From contig NZ_BAABKM010000003.1 in assembly GCF_039543825.1 (NCBI RefSeq), forward strand, positions 62,001 through 126,000: DNA of 64,000 nucleotides. Reading direction: 5' to 3'. Positions 17,224-26,149 of this stretch are shown piece after piece. This DNA comes from Nocardioides conyzicola. GTDB lineage: Bacteria > Actinomycetota > Actinomycetes > Propionibacteriales > Nocardioidaceae. Within the stretch, counting starts at the first letter, position 1. Every line of letters begins with the position of its first letter. The notes beneath the pieces are model-generated. The model was not told where the DNA came from and made no database searches. It saw only the letters and a program-made list of their open reading frames with translations. A program made the translations under genes and the position numbers.

Positions 17224-18426
17224 TCAGCACCGGTCCGAGGTCTCGCAGTAGTCCTTGTACATCGCCTGGCCCTCGAGGAAGCCGTCGTAGTCCTCGTAGA
17301 AGCGGGTCTCGCCCGTCGCCAGGTTGACCGTGACGTAGTAGTACCAAGGTCCCTCGGCCGGCTTGAGCGCCGCGGCGATGGCGTCGTCGCCCGGCGACTC
17401 GATGGGACCGGGCGGCAGGCCGATGACGTTGAGCCGGGTGTTGTACGGCGTGGGCGTGTCCAGCTGCTCCTGGGTCAGCTCGGTCGACCCGGGCGAGAGG
17501 CCCAGCCCGAACGCGACCGTGGCGTCGATCTGCAGCTTGCCGTTGGTGCCGCCCTTGTCGCCGGGGCCCTCGAGCCGGTTGTAGATGACGCGCGCGATCT
17601 TGGGCATGTCCTTGCCGCGCCCCTCGGCCTGCACCAGGCTCGCGATGGTCATGATCTCCTGCGGCGTGTAGCCGAGCGCCTCGCTCTGGGCCTCGAGGTC
17701 GGCGTCGTCCGCCGCCTGACGCCAGCGGGTGACCATCGCCTTGAGCATCGACGCCGGCGTCGCGTCCGGGCCGAAGTCGTAGGTCGCCGGGAAGAGGTAG
17801 CCCTCCGGGTCGCCCTTGGCGTAGTCGGGGAGGCCGAGCTTGCCGGGGTTGTCGAGCACCTTGGTGAAGGCGGCCTTCGAGAACTTCGTCTTCTTGGCCA
17901 GGATCGCGACCGTGTCGGAGACCCGCAGGCCCTCGGGGATGGTGACCGTGTCCTTCACCATGTTGCCCGGGTCGACGAGGACCTCGATGACGTCCGCGGC
18001 CGCCATCTCCTTCTTGAGCGGGAAGTAGCCGGCCTGGATCTTGTTGGACTCCGGGTTGCCGTTGGCGGCGTCGATGAAGGCCTGCACCGAGGCCACCACG
18101 CCCTTGGCCTTGAGGTTGCGGCCCATCGCCGCCACCGTGTCGCCCTTCTTGACCTGGAAGGTGACGTCGCCGCTGCCGGGGCCGGGGAAGTCGTCCGCGG
18201 ACGAGAACTGGTCGCCGATCTTGTCGACGCCCCAGGTGATGACGAAGTAGGCGCCACCCGCGACGATGGCGAGCGCCACCAGGACGGCGATGCAGCCCGG
18301 CAGGCTGCGGCGGCGGCTGCCGCGCCGGCGTCCGCCCCCGTCGTACGGCGTGGCGTCGTACCCGTCCTCGGACTCGTCGTCCAGGATCCCCGGGGCCTCG
18401 TGGTCCGCGTCGTACTCGTCCGTCAT
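17224..18426 (-). CDS. mltG: Endolytic murein transglycosylase MltG
   Basis: 400-aa single-pass protein that cuts nascent peptidoglycan glycan strands. An acidic cytoplasmic tail (1-30), a basic patch GGRRRGSRRR (31-40), a helix at 45-66, a LysM-like part (QVKKGDTVAAMGRNL, about 91-105) and the YceG domain follow in order. The predicted catalytic Glu is E268 in IASLVQAEGRGKDMPKIA, and NRL and LDTPTPYNTR follow. Overlaps ruvX by four bases. Confidence 0.95.
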   Translation of the reverse strand: MTDEYDADHEAPGILDDESEDGYDATPYDGGGRRRGSRRRSLPGCIAVLVALAIVAGGAYFVITWGVDKIGDQFSSADDFPGPGSGDVTFQVKKGDTVAAMGRNLKAKGVVASVQAFIDAANGNPESNKIQAGYFPLKKEMAAADVIEVLVDPGNMVKDTVTIPEGLRVSDTVAILAKKTKFSKAAFTKVLDNPGKLGLPDYAKGDPEGYLFPATYDFGPDATPASMLKAMVTRWRQAADDADLEAQSEALGYTPQEIMTIASLVQAEGRGKDMPKIARVIYNRLEGPGDKGGTNGKLQIDATVAFGLGLSPGSTELTQEQLDTPTPYNTRLNVIGLPPGPIESPGDDAIAAALKPAEGPWYYYVTVNLATGETRFYEDYDGFLEGQAMYKDYCETSDRC

Positions 18427-18893
18427 CGCATCTCCTCGAGGGTCTCCCCGGGCGCGGTCCCCGTCGCGCGCTCGGTGTCCAGTGCATGTTGCAGGATCAG
18501 GACGGCGGCGGCCTGGTCGACCACGGCGCGCCGCTTGCTCCCCCTCCGACCCTGGTCGCGCAGCATAGCCTCCGCCGACACCGTGGTCATGCGCTCGTCG
18601 ACGAGTCGCACCGGCACCGGCGCCACCCGGCGCGCGAGGGCGTCTGCGAACTCGCGGACCTTGACCGCCGCCGGACCCTCGCGACCAGAGAGGGACCGCG
18701 GCAGGCCGACGACGACCTCGACCACCGTCGACTCCTCCTGCTCCGCCGCCAGGATCTTGGCGATCCGGGCCAGGTCGCCCTTGCCCCGGCGCACCGTCTC
18801 CACCGGGCTCGCGAGGAAGCCCGACGGGTCGCTGCGCGCGACCCCGATCCGGGCGTCACCGGGGTCGATCCCGATCCGTACGCCGTGGCGCAT
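18423..18893 (-). CDS. ruvX: Putative pre-16S rRNA nuclease / Holliday junction resolvase-like RuvX
   Basis: 156-aa YqgF-family RNase H-like protein. The first acidic site is in RIGIDPGDARIGVARSD (D10), the second in VVEVVVGLPRSLSGREG and the third in VRLVDERMTTVSAEAML. The family is essential and linked to 16S rRNA 5' maturation in E. coli. The ATG at 18893 is chosen over longer in-frame starts that enter alaS. Between alaS (16-bp gap) and mltG (4-bp overlap). Confidence 0.93.
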   Translation of the reverse strand: MRHGVRIGIDPGDARIGVARSDPSGFLASPVETVRRGKGDLARIAKILAAEQEESTVVEVVVGLPRSLSGREGPAAVKVREFADALARRVAPVPVRLVDERMTTVSAEAMLRDQGRRGSKRRAVVDQAAAVLILQHALDTERATGTAPGETLEEMR

Positions 18894-18909
18894 GTCGTGT
18901 CGGTCCTGC

Positions 18910-21585
18910 TCAGCCGGCCGCGACGCGGCCGACCTCGGCGGCCACCACCGCCAGCGCCTCGTCGATGCGGGAGACGTCGGTGCCGCCGCCCTGGGCGACG
19001 TCGTCCTTGCCGCCACCCTTGCCACCCACCAGCGGCCCGACAGCGCGGACCAGGTCGTTGGCGCTCAGCCCGCGAGCCCGCGCGTCGTCGTTGACCGCGG
19101 CGACCACCGAGACCTTGCCGTCGGCGGCGCCGATGATGACGACCACGCCCGGCTCCCCCTGCGGCAGCCGACCGCGGACGTCGAGCGCGAGGGTGCGCAC
19201 GTCGCCGCCGCCCGCGCCGTCGACGCGGTGCGCGACCAGGTTGACCGGTCCGACCTTGGCCGCGCCGCTCGCCAGCTGGCCGCCACCGGAGAGCAGCTGA
19301 CCGACGCGGGCCTTCTCGATCTCCTTCTCGGCGGTGCGCAGCCGCTCGACCAGGTCGCCGACGCGGCCGACCAGGTCGTCGGGCTGGGTCTTGAGCAGAC
19401 CGGTGAGCTGCGCGACGACGTCGCGCTCGCGGGCGAGGTACCGGAAGCCCTCCACGCCGGTGAACGCCTCGATGCGCCGGTTGCCCGATCCGACCGAGGC
19501 CTCGCCGGTGACGACGATCGTGCCGATCTGCGAGGAGTGGTCCACGTGCGTGCCGCCGCAGAGCTCGCGCGACCAGGGGCCCCCGATCTCGACGACGCGC
19601 ACCTTGGTGTTGTCGTAGGTCTCGCCGAAGAGCGCGATCGCGCCCCACTCCTTGGCCTCGGGGAGCGTCATGTACTGCCAGCCGACCGGGAGGTCGGCAC
19701 GCAGGGCCTCGTTGGCGACCTGCTCGATGTCGCGGACCTGCTCCGGCGACAGGCCCGTGGTCCAGCCGAAGTCGAGGCGCAGGTAGCCGGGCCGGTTGTA
19801 GGAGCCGGACTGCAGCGCCGAGGGGCCTAGCACCTCGCGCAGCGAGGCGTGCACCACGTGGGTGCCGGAGTGCGCCTGCCGCGCGCCGGTGCGCCACTCG
19901 GGGTCGACCTGCGCGTGCAGGAGGTGGTCGCCGGGCGTGAACTCGCCGTCGACGACGCGCACCTGGTGCACGACGAGGCCCTTGATCGGGCGCTGGACGT
20001 CGAGGACCTCGAGCCGGCCGCCGTCGAACTCGATCGTGCCCGCGTCGGCCGCCTGGCCGCCGGACTCGGCGTAGAACGGCGTGCGGTCGAGCACCAGCTC
20101 GCCGACGTCGCCCGCGACGAGCGACCTCGCCGGCGTACCCCCGACGAGCAGCGCGAGCGCGTTGGACTCGGTCTCGAGGGTCTCGTACGCGAGCCACTCC
20201 GTCGGTCCGTGCTCGTCGAGCACGGTGCGGTAGACGCCGGTGTCGGCGTGCTGGCCGCGCTTGGAGCGGGCGTCGGCCTTGGCCCGCTCGCGCTGCTCGG
20301 CCATGAGCGAGCGGAAGCCCGCCTCGTCGACCGCGAGCCCCGCCTCGGAAGCCATCTCCAGCGTCAGGTCGATCGGGAAGCCGTACGTGTCGTGCAGCGC
20401 GAACGCCTGGTCGCCCGACAGCGTCGTCCTCCCGGACTTCTTCACGTCCAGCGCGGCGAGGTCGAAGATCTGGGTGCCGGCCTGGAGCGTCTTGCGGAAC
20501 GTCTCCTCCTCGGCGTACGCGACCCGCGAGATCCGCTCCCAGTCGGTGTGCAGGTCGGTGTAGGTCTCGCCCATCTTGTCGCGGCTGACCGGGAACAGCT
20601 CGGGCAGCGCCGGGTCCTCGTAGCCGAGCAGGCGGATCGAGCGGACCGCGCGGCGCAGCAGGCGGCGCAGCACGTAGCCGCGCGCCTCGTTGCCGGGCGT
20701 GACGCCGTCGCCGATCAGCATCATCGAGCTGCGCACGTGGTCGGCGATGACGCGGAAGCGCACGTCGTCCTCGTGGTCGGCGCCGTACCGGCGGCCGGTG
20801 AGCTGCTCGGCCATCTGGATGACCGGGAACATCACGTCGATCTCGTACATGTTCTCGACGCCCTGCGTCATGAACGCGACCCGCTCGAGACCCATGCCGG
20901 TGTCGATGTTCTTCTTCGGGAGCGACCCCGAGATGTCGAAGTCCTCCTTGCTGCGGACGGCGCTGAGCTCGTCCTGCATGAAGACCAGGTTCCAGAACTC
21001 CAGGTAGCGGTCCTCGGCGGAGAAGTCACCGTCCGCGCCGTACGCCGGGCCGCGGTCGATCAGGATCTCCGAGCACGGGCCTCCGGGGCCGGGCACGCCC
21101 ATCGACCAGTAGTTCTCGGACTTGCCGAGCCGCGCGATCCGGTCGTCGGGCAGCCCGGTGATCTTGCGCCAGAGCGCGACCGCCTCCGGGTCGTCGACGT
21201 ACACGCTGGGGTAGAGCTTGGCCTCGTCGAAGCCCCAGCCGCCCTCGGACTGCGGCTTGGTGACGAGGTCCCACGCGAGCTCGATCGCGTGCTCCTTGAA
21301 GTAGTCGCCGAAGGAGAAGTTGCCGCACATCTCGAAGAACGTGCCGTGCCGGGTCGTCTTGCCGACGTCCTCGATGTCGGGCGTGCGCACGCACTTCTGC
21401 ACGCTGGTGGCGCGGTCGTACGGCGGGGTCTCCTGGCCGAGGAAGTAGGGCTTGAACGGCACCATGCCGGCGTTGACGAAGAGCAGGTTCGGGTCGTCGA
21501 GCAGCAGCGAGGCCGAGGGCACCGGGGTGTGGCCGTCGCGCTCGAAGTGAGCCACGAACCTCCGGCGGATCTCCGCGGTGTCCAT
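18910..21585 (-). CDS. alaS: Alanyl-tRNA synthetase
   Basis: 891-aa class II enzyme with all standard parts: an N-terminal catalytic domain starting MDTAEIRRRFVAHFERDGHTPVPSASLL, a tRNA-recognition helical domain, an editing domain with zinc-site motifs HSGTHVVHA and ELCGGTHVDHSS, and a C-terminal C-Ala/DHHA1 domain ending in GGKGGGKDDVAQGGG. Its start shares one base with the stop of the upstream small membrane protein gene. Confidence 0.98.
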   Translation of the reverse strand: MDTAEIRRRFVAHFERDGHTPVPSASLLLDDPNLLFVNAGMVPFKPYFLGQETPPYDRATSVQKCVRTPDIEDVGKTTRHGTFFEMCGNFSFGDYFKEHAIELAWDLVTKPQSEGGWGFDEAKLYPSVYVDDPEAVALWRKITGLPDDRIARLGKSENYWSMGVPGPGGPCSEILIDRGPAYGADGDFSAEDRYLEFWNLVFMQDELSAVRSKEDFDISGSLPKKNIDTGMGLERVAFMTQGVENMYEIDVMFPVIQMAEQLTGRRYGADHEDDVRFRVIADHVRSSMMLIGDGVTPGNEARGYVLRRLLRRAVRSIRLLGYEDPALPELFPVSRDKMGETYTDLHTDWERISRVAYAEEETFRKTLQAGTQIFDLAALDVKKSGRTTLSGDQAFALHDTYGFPIDLTLEMASEAGLAVDEAGFRSLMAEQRERAKADARSKRGQHADTGVYRTVLDEHGPTEWLAYETLETESNALALLVGGTPARSLVAGDVGELVLDRTPFYAESGGQAADAGTIEFDGGRLEVLDVQRPIKGLVVHQVRVVDGEFTPGDHLLHAQVDPEWRTGARQAHSGTHVVHASLREVLGPSALQSGSYNRPGYLRLDFGWTTGLSPEQVRDIEQVANEALRADLPVGWQYMTLPEAKEWGAIALFGETYDNTKVRVVEIGGPWSRELCGGTHVDHSSQIGTIVVTGEASVGSGNRRIEAFTGVEGFRYLARERDVVAQLTGLLKTQPDDLVGRVGDLVERLRTAEKEIEKARVGQLLSGGGQLASGAAKVGPVNLVAHRVDGAGGGDVRTLALDVRGRLPQGEPGVVVIIGAADGKVSVVAAVNDDARARGLSANDLVRAVGPLVGGKGGGKDDVAQGGGTDVSRIDEALAVVAAEVGRVAAG

Positions 21586-21890
21586 CAGTTGCTGCCTTCC
21601 TGGTGCTGTTCGGTCGATTCGGTGGTCGAGCCTGTCGAGACCGCCTTGTGGCGACCCCCGCTGAGCTCTGGTGTCCCATGAGGCACGAGCCCGAGGCGCT
21701 CGCGCAACTCGGATTCCTTGGCCGCCTGGCCCTGCGCGACCTCGTCGCGGAAGAGCCGGGCACCCACCTCGAGCGCGCCGAGCCGGTCCTTGAGCCCGTC
21801 GACGGTGAAGACCTCGGCCGCACGCCGGCCCCGCACCATCACGTAGGCGGCGGTGCCGGCTCCGGCGACGAACCAGAGCCCTCGTCTCAT
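21585..21890 (-). CDS. Small membrane protein, DUF6167-like
   Basis: 101 aa. An N-terminal helix (MRRGLWFVAGAGTAAYVMVRGRR) is followed by an amphipathic, probably coiled stretch (VDGLKDRLGALEVGARLFRD) and a polar tail. It resembles the small proteins found next to alaS in actinobacteria (DUF6167 type), whose role is unknown. The last ~22 codons include a copy of a dispersed GGTCTCGACAGGCTCGACC-type repeat, so the tail STGSTTESTEQHQ is probably not ancestral. ATGA overlap with the gene upstream, TGATG with alaS. Confidence 0.78.
   Translation of the reverse strand: MRRGLWFVAGAGTAAYVMVRGRRAAEVFTVDGLKDRLGALEVGARLFRDEVAQGQAAKESELRERLGLVPHGTPELSGGRHKAVSTGSTTESTEQHQEGSN
21621..21642. repeat. Dispersed actinobacterial palindromic repeat inside a coding tail
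   Basis: The minus strand reads GGTCTCGACAGGCTCGACC followed by ACC. This matches a short imperfect palindrome that I recall as common between genes in Nocardioides and relatives. Here it lies within the last part of the small membrane protein gene and keeps the frame open. Only this copy was noticed in the window. Confidence 0.6.
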
Positions 21891-22387
21891 GCGGCGTCGT
21901 CCTCTTCCGGCCGGCTGGCCCGTTGCCGGTCCTGCCACTGGCGGACGGCCTCGCGGGTGTCGACCTTGCGCTGCTTGCGCGCCCGCTTCACCTCGCGCCT
22001 CATCTCGAAGCGGATCCGGTTGCGGGTCTCCGGGTCGAGGGCCCGGCGTACGCCGTGGGCGAGCGAGGCGGCCTTCACCACCGTCTCGCGCAGCACGAGG
22101 TCCGCGAAGAGCGCGGTGCCGATCGCCGACGCCGGCTCGACCTCCGCCGGCTGCGGGCCGTGCTCCCGACCCAGGTCGGTGATCACGAACGACGCCTCGG
22201 GCGCCGGCTTGGGCTTGTCGAGACGGCGCTCGAGCGCCGTGAGCTGGTCGCGCAGCAGGGCGGTCTCCGCCTGGGACTCCGCCGCCACCCGTTCGACCCG
22301 CGAGCGGGTGCGCAGGAGCGCGACGGCGAGGGCCAGCGCCACGAGCGCCATCACCCCGGCCACCACGGGCGCGATCCAGTCCTGCAT
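21887..22387 (-). CDS. Membrane-anchored coiled-coil protein of unknown function
   Basis: 166 aa. One N-terminal transmembrane helix (about residues 5-25), a heptad-like segment (RVERVAAESQAETALLRDQLTALERRL), a linker, then a helical region ending in a strongly basic stretch (RRALDPETRNRIRFEMRREVKRARKQRK). The family is not recognised. It lies between rarA (11-bp gap) and the DUF6167-like gene (4-bp overlap); in mycobacteria and streptomycetes this position also has small membrane proteins. Confidence 0.72.
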   Translation of the reverse strand: MQDWIAPVVAGVMALVALALAVALLRTRSRVERVAAESQAETALLRDQLTALERRLDKPKPAPEASFVITDLGREHGPQPAEVEPASAIGTALFADLVLRETVVKAASLAHGVRRALDPETRNRIRFEMRREVKRARKQRKVDTREAVRQWQDRQRASRPEEDDAA

Positions 22388-22398
22388 GGTGACCGACC

Positions 22399-23763
22399 CT
22401 ATCGCGCGCCCCCGCCTCGGATGATCCGGCGTACACGTTCCCAGCGCTCCTTGATCGACGCCTCCGCGCCGAGGGAGGTGGGCTGGTAGTAGTCACGGTC
22501 GAGCACGACGTCGGGGGCGTACTGCTGCTCGGCGATGCCGAAGGGCTCGTCGTGGCTGTACTTGTACGCCGAGCCGTGGCCGAGCTTCTTGGCGCCGGCG
22601 TAGTGCGCGTCGCGCAGCGCCGGCGGGACGTGGCCGATCTTGCCGGCCCGGACGTCCGCGATCGCGGCACCGATCGCGGTGGTCACGGCGTTGGACTTCG
22701 GGGCGACCGCCAGCGCGATGGTCGCGTGCGCCAGCGTGAGCTGGGCCTCCGGCATCCCGATCAGCTGCACGGTCTGCGCCGCGGCGACGGCGATCGGCAA
22801 CGCCGTCGGGTCGGCGAGCCCGATGTCCTCGGAGGCCAGGATCATCAGCCGCCGCGTGATGAAGCGCGGGTCCTCCCCCGCCTCGATCATCCGGGCCAGG
22901 TAGTGGAGGGCCGCATCGACGTCGGAGCCTCGGATGGACTTGATGAAGGCGCTGACGACGTCGTAGTGCTGGTCGCCCTGGCGGTCGTAGCGCACCGCCG
23001 CCCGGTCGACGGCGGTCTCGGCCGTCGCCAGGTCGACGGTGTCCAGGCCCTGCGACGTCGCCGCGCCGGCCGAGGCCTCGAGGTAGGTCAGGGACCGTCG
23101 CGCGTCTCCCCCGGCGAGCCGGACCAGGTGCTCGAGAGCCTCCTCCTCGACCTTGACCTTCCCGCCGAGGCCGCGCTCGTCGACCAGGGCCTGGTCCAGG
23201 ACCGCGCGTACGTCGTCGTCGGTCAGCGACTCCAGCCGCAGCAGCAGGCTGCGTGACAGCAGCGGCGCGATCACGCTGAAGAAGGGGTTCTCGGTCGTCG
23301 CAGCGATCAGCGTGACCCAGCGGTTCTCGACGCCCGGCAGGAGCCCGTCCTGCTGGGCCTTGCTGAACCGGTGCACCTCGTCGACGAAGAGCACCGTCTC
23401 GCGGCCGGTGGCCACGAGCTCGGCCCGCGCGCTGTCGATCGCGGCCCGGACCTCCTTGACGCCCGCGGACACGGCGGACACCTCGACGAAGCGACGGTCG
23501 GTCTGCTGGCTGACGATCGAGGCGATCGTGGTCTTCCCGGTCCCCGGAGGTCCCCAGAGCAGCAGGGACATCGACTGGTCGCCCTCGACCAGGCGCCGCA
23601 GCGGCGATCCGGGGGCGCGCAGCTGCGCCTGGCCGACCAGCTCCTCGAGCGTCCGCGGTCGCATCCGGACCGCGAGCGGCGCCGACGCGTGTGTGTTCGC
23701 GTTCAGCGAGCCGCCCCCGGCGCGAGGCGCCGCACCGGGGGTCTCGAACAGTCCGTCTTCCAC
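22399..23763 (-). CDS. rarA: Replication-associated recombination protein RarA (MgsA)
   Basis: 454-aa AAA+ ATPase acting at stalled replication forks. Clear motifs are Walker [10 protein letters not shown] (about 72-80), [18 protein letters not shown] for Walker B, and [20 protein letters not shown] for sensor 1 and the arginine finger, plus the RarA-specific C-terminal [22 protein letters not shown]. The GTG start at 23763 has no good ribosome site. TAGCCT ends six bases before it, so the message may be leaderless. Confidence 0.95.
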   Translation of the reverse strand: MEDGLFETPGAAPRAGGGSLNANTHASAPLAVRMRPRTLEELVGQAQLRAPGSPLRRLVEGDQSMSLLLWGPPGTGKTTIASIVSQQTDRRFVEVSAVSAGVKEVRAAIDSARAELVATGRETVLFVDEVHRFSKAQQDGLLPGVENRWVTLIAATTENPFFSVIAPLLSRSLLLRLESLTDDDVRAVLDQALVDERGLGGKVKVEEEALEHLVRLAGGDARRSLTYLEASAGAATSQGLDTVDLATAETAVDRAAVRYDRQGDQHYDVVSAFIKSIRGSDVDAALHYLARMIEAGEDPRFITRRLMILASEDIGLADPTALPIAVAAAQTVQLIGMPEAQLTLAHATIALAVAPKSNAVTTAIGAAIADVRAGKIGHVPPALRDAHYAGAKKLGHGSAYKYSHDEPFGIAEQQYAPDVVLDRDYYQPTSLGAEASIKERWERVRRIIRGGGAR

Positions 23764-23787
23764 GCAGTCAGGCTAGAGGTACGACGG

Positions 23788-25092
23788 CTACGCGCTGGCC
23801 ATGGTCTTGCGCTCGAGGTCGTACCAGGTGTCCGCGTAGCCGGGCTCGTTGGCCGCCAGCGGCGACGGCGTCGCACCCGGGTCGGGAGCACCGCTGTCGT
23901 CGACGCCCAGCAGCGGCGCCGTGACCGGGCGGTCCGGGTGTTGACCCAGCTCGCCGGCGAAGTGACAGGCGACCTTGTGGCGCTGGCCGATCTGGAGCAA
24001 CGGCGGCTCCACCCGCGCGCAGATCTCCTGCGCGATCGGGCAGCGGGTGCGGAACCGGCAGCCGGACGGCGGGTTGATCGGGCTGGGCACGTCGCCCTCG
24101 AGCCGGATCCGCTCGCGGCGGCCACCGATCGCGGCCTGCTTCACGTCGGGCACCGCCGAGAGCAGCGCCTGGGTGTAGGGGTGGTTGGGCCGGTTGTAGA
24201 GCGTCTCGCGGTCGGCGATCTCGACGATCTTGCCGAGGTACATGACCGCGATCTCCGGGCAGAAGTGCCGCACCACCGCGAGGTCGTGGGCCACGAACAG
24301 GAACGCGATGTTGAACTCGCGCTGCACGTCCTGGAGCAGGTTGATCACCTGGGCCTGGATCGACACGTCGAGGGCCGAGACCGGCTCGTCCGCGACGAGC
24401 ACCTTCGGCTGCAGGGTCAGGGCGCGGGCGATGCCGATCCGCTGACGCTGGCCGCCGGAGAACTCGTGGGGGTAGCGGTTGTAGTGCTCGGGGTTGAGAC
24501 CCACGATCTCCAGCAGCTCCTGCACCCGCGGGAGGATCTTGTTCTTGGGGACGATCTTGTGGATCGCCAAGGGGGCGCCGACGATCGCGCCGACCGAGTG
24601 CCGCGGGTTCAGCGACGTGTACGGGTCCTGGAAGATCATCTGGATCTCGCGGCGCAGCGGCTTGAGCTGGCGCGAGCTGATGTTGGTGATGTCGCGGCCG
24701 TCGAAGGTGACCGATCCGCCGGTCGGCTCGTAGAGCCGCGTGATCAGCCGGCCCGTCGTGGACTTGCCGCAGCCGGACTCACCGACGAGGCCGAGCGAGC
24801 CGCCCTCGGGCACCTGGAACGAGATGCCGTCGACGGCCTGCACGTGGCCGATGGTCCGCCGGATGACGCTCGAGGACTTCACGGGGAAGTACATCTTGAG
24901 GTCGCGGACCTCGATGATCGGCTTGGCGTTCGGGTCCGCCACCGAGGCGGCGTGACCCTCGACCGGGCTGATGTAGTCGATCTCGTCCTGGTCGACCGGG
25001 TCCTCGGTGCGCGAGGTCGGGTCGTCCTGCGGCAGGAAGCCGGGCGAGGACGGGACCGGGGACAGCTTGTCGTCGCCGTACTTGTCGTTCAT
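23788..25092 (-). CDS. Peptide ABC transporter ATP-binding protein, OppF/DppF type
   Basis: 434-aa ATPase. An extra N-terminal segment of about 60 residues (acidic, low complexity) precedes the ABC domain. Walker A is GESGCGKSTT, the signature is FSGGQRQRIGIARAL, and Walker B is KVLVADEPVSALD. The oligopeptide-transporter C-terminal domain has the cysteines in FRTRCPIAQEICARVEPPLL...VACHF that suit an Fe-S-like site seen in OppD/OppF proteins. Overlaps the upstream ATPase gene by four bases. Last gene of the importer operon. Confidence 0.93.
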   Translation of the reverse strand: MNDKYGDDKLSPVPSSPGFLPQDDPTSRTEDPVDQDEIDYISPVEGHAASVADPNAKPIIEVRDLKMYFPVKSSSVIRRTIGHVQAVDGISFQVPEGGSLGLVGESGCGKSTTGRLITRLYEPTGGSVTFDGRDITNISSRQLKPLRREIQMIFQDPYTSLNPRHSVGAIVGAPLAIHKIVPKNKILPRVQELLEIVGLNPEHYNRYPHEFSGGQRQRIGIARALTLQPKVLVADEPVSALDVSIQAQVINLLQDVQREFNIAFLFVAHDLAVVRHFCPEIAVMYLGKIVEIADRETLYNRPNHPYTQALLSAVPDVKQAAIGGRRERIRLEGDVPSPINPPSGCRFRTRCPIAQEICARVEPPLLQIGQRHKVACHFAGELGQHPDRPVTAPLLGVDDSGAPDPGATPSPLAANEPGYADTWYDLERKTMASA

Positions 25093-26138
25093 CGAGCGTC
25101 CTCCACCAGGTCCGGCGCGATCTCCGGCAGGACCTCTTGTTCGAACACGACGTCAGGGTTGGTGAGGTGGCACCGCTTGAGGTGCGTCTCGGTGCGAGTG
25201 CCCGGAGCCAGCTCCGGCAGGGTCGTCGTGCACAGGTTCCCCGGCACCTTGTCGCGGTGCGGGCAGCGCGGGTGGAAGGCGCAGCCCGAGGGCGGGGTGA
25301 GCAGCGACGGCGGGTTGCCCGGGATCGGGATCAGCCGCGCGTTGGTGTCGCCCCGGACGTCCGGCACGCTCGAGAGCAGGCCCCACGTGTAGGGCATCTC
25401 GGGGTGCGTGAGGATCTCGTTGCAGCTCCCCACCTCGACCGCGCGGCCGGCGTACATGACCAGCACCTCGTCGGCCACCTCGGCGATGACGCCGAGGTCG
25501 TGGGTGATAATGATGACCGCCGACTCGAACTCCTTCTGCAGGTCCTGCAGGAGGTCGAGGATCTGGGCCTGGACCGTCACGTCGAGCGCGGTGGTCGGCT
25601 CGTCGGCGATGAGCAGGCTGGGGTTGTTGATCAGCCCCATCGCGATCATCGCGCGCTGCCGCATGCCGCCCGAGAACTGGTGCGGGTAGTCGTCCACGCG
25701 GCGGTCCGGCTGCGGGATGCCGACCCGGTCGAGCATCTCGATCGCCCGGGCGCGGGCGGCCCGCTTGCTGACGTCATGGTGGACCCGGTAGGCCTCACCG
25801 ATCTGGTTGCCGACCGTGTAGTAGGGGTGCATGGCCGAGAGCGGGTCCTGGAAGATCATCGCGACCTCCTTGCCCCGGCGGCGACGCATCTGCTCGTCGG
25901 AGAGCTTCAGCAGGTCGGTGCCGTCGAGCAGGATCTCGCCGCTGACGATGGCGCTGGTCTTGCGGTGCAGGCCGAGGATCGCCGAGCTCGAGACCGACTT
26001 GCCGGAGCCGGACTCGCCGACGATGCCGAGAGTCCTCCCCTTCTCGAGGTCGAAGGACAGGCCGTCGGTCGCCTTGACGATGCCGTCGACCGTCGGGAAG
26101 TGGACCTTGAGGTCACGAACCGAAAGAAAGCTGGACAC
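25089..26138 (-). CDS. Peptide ABC transporter ATP-binding protein, OppD/DppD type
   Basis: 349-aa ATPase that pairs with the OppF-type protein. Walker A GESGSGKSVSS, signature FSGGMRQRAMIAMGL, Walker B SLLIADEPTTALDVTVQ. The C-terminal domain has CAFHPRCPHRDKVPGNLC and RCHL. It is 11 bases downstream of the permease gene, in the same direction. The importer imports peptides or a similar small solute; the binding protein decides which. Confidence 0.93.
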   Translation of the reverse strand: MSSFLSVRDLKVHFPTVDGIVKATDGLSFDLEKGRTLGIVGESGSGKSVSSSAILGLHRKTSAIVSGEILLDGTDLLKLSDEQMRRRRGKEVAMIFQDPLSAMHPYYTVGNQIGEAYRVHHDVSKRAARARAIEMLDRVGIPQPDRRVDDYPHQFSGGMRQRAMIAMGLINNPSLLIADEPTTALDVTVQAQILDLLQDLQKEFESAVIIITHDLGVIAEVADEVLVMYAGRAVEVGSCNEILTHPEMPYTWGLLSSVPDVRGDTNARLIPIPGNPPSLLTPPSGCAFHPRCPHRDKVPGNLCTTTLPELAPGTRTETHLKRCHLTNPDVVFEQEVLPEIAPDLVEDAR

Positions 26139-26149
26139 AGGGATCTCCC

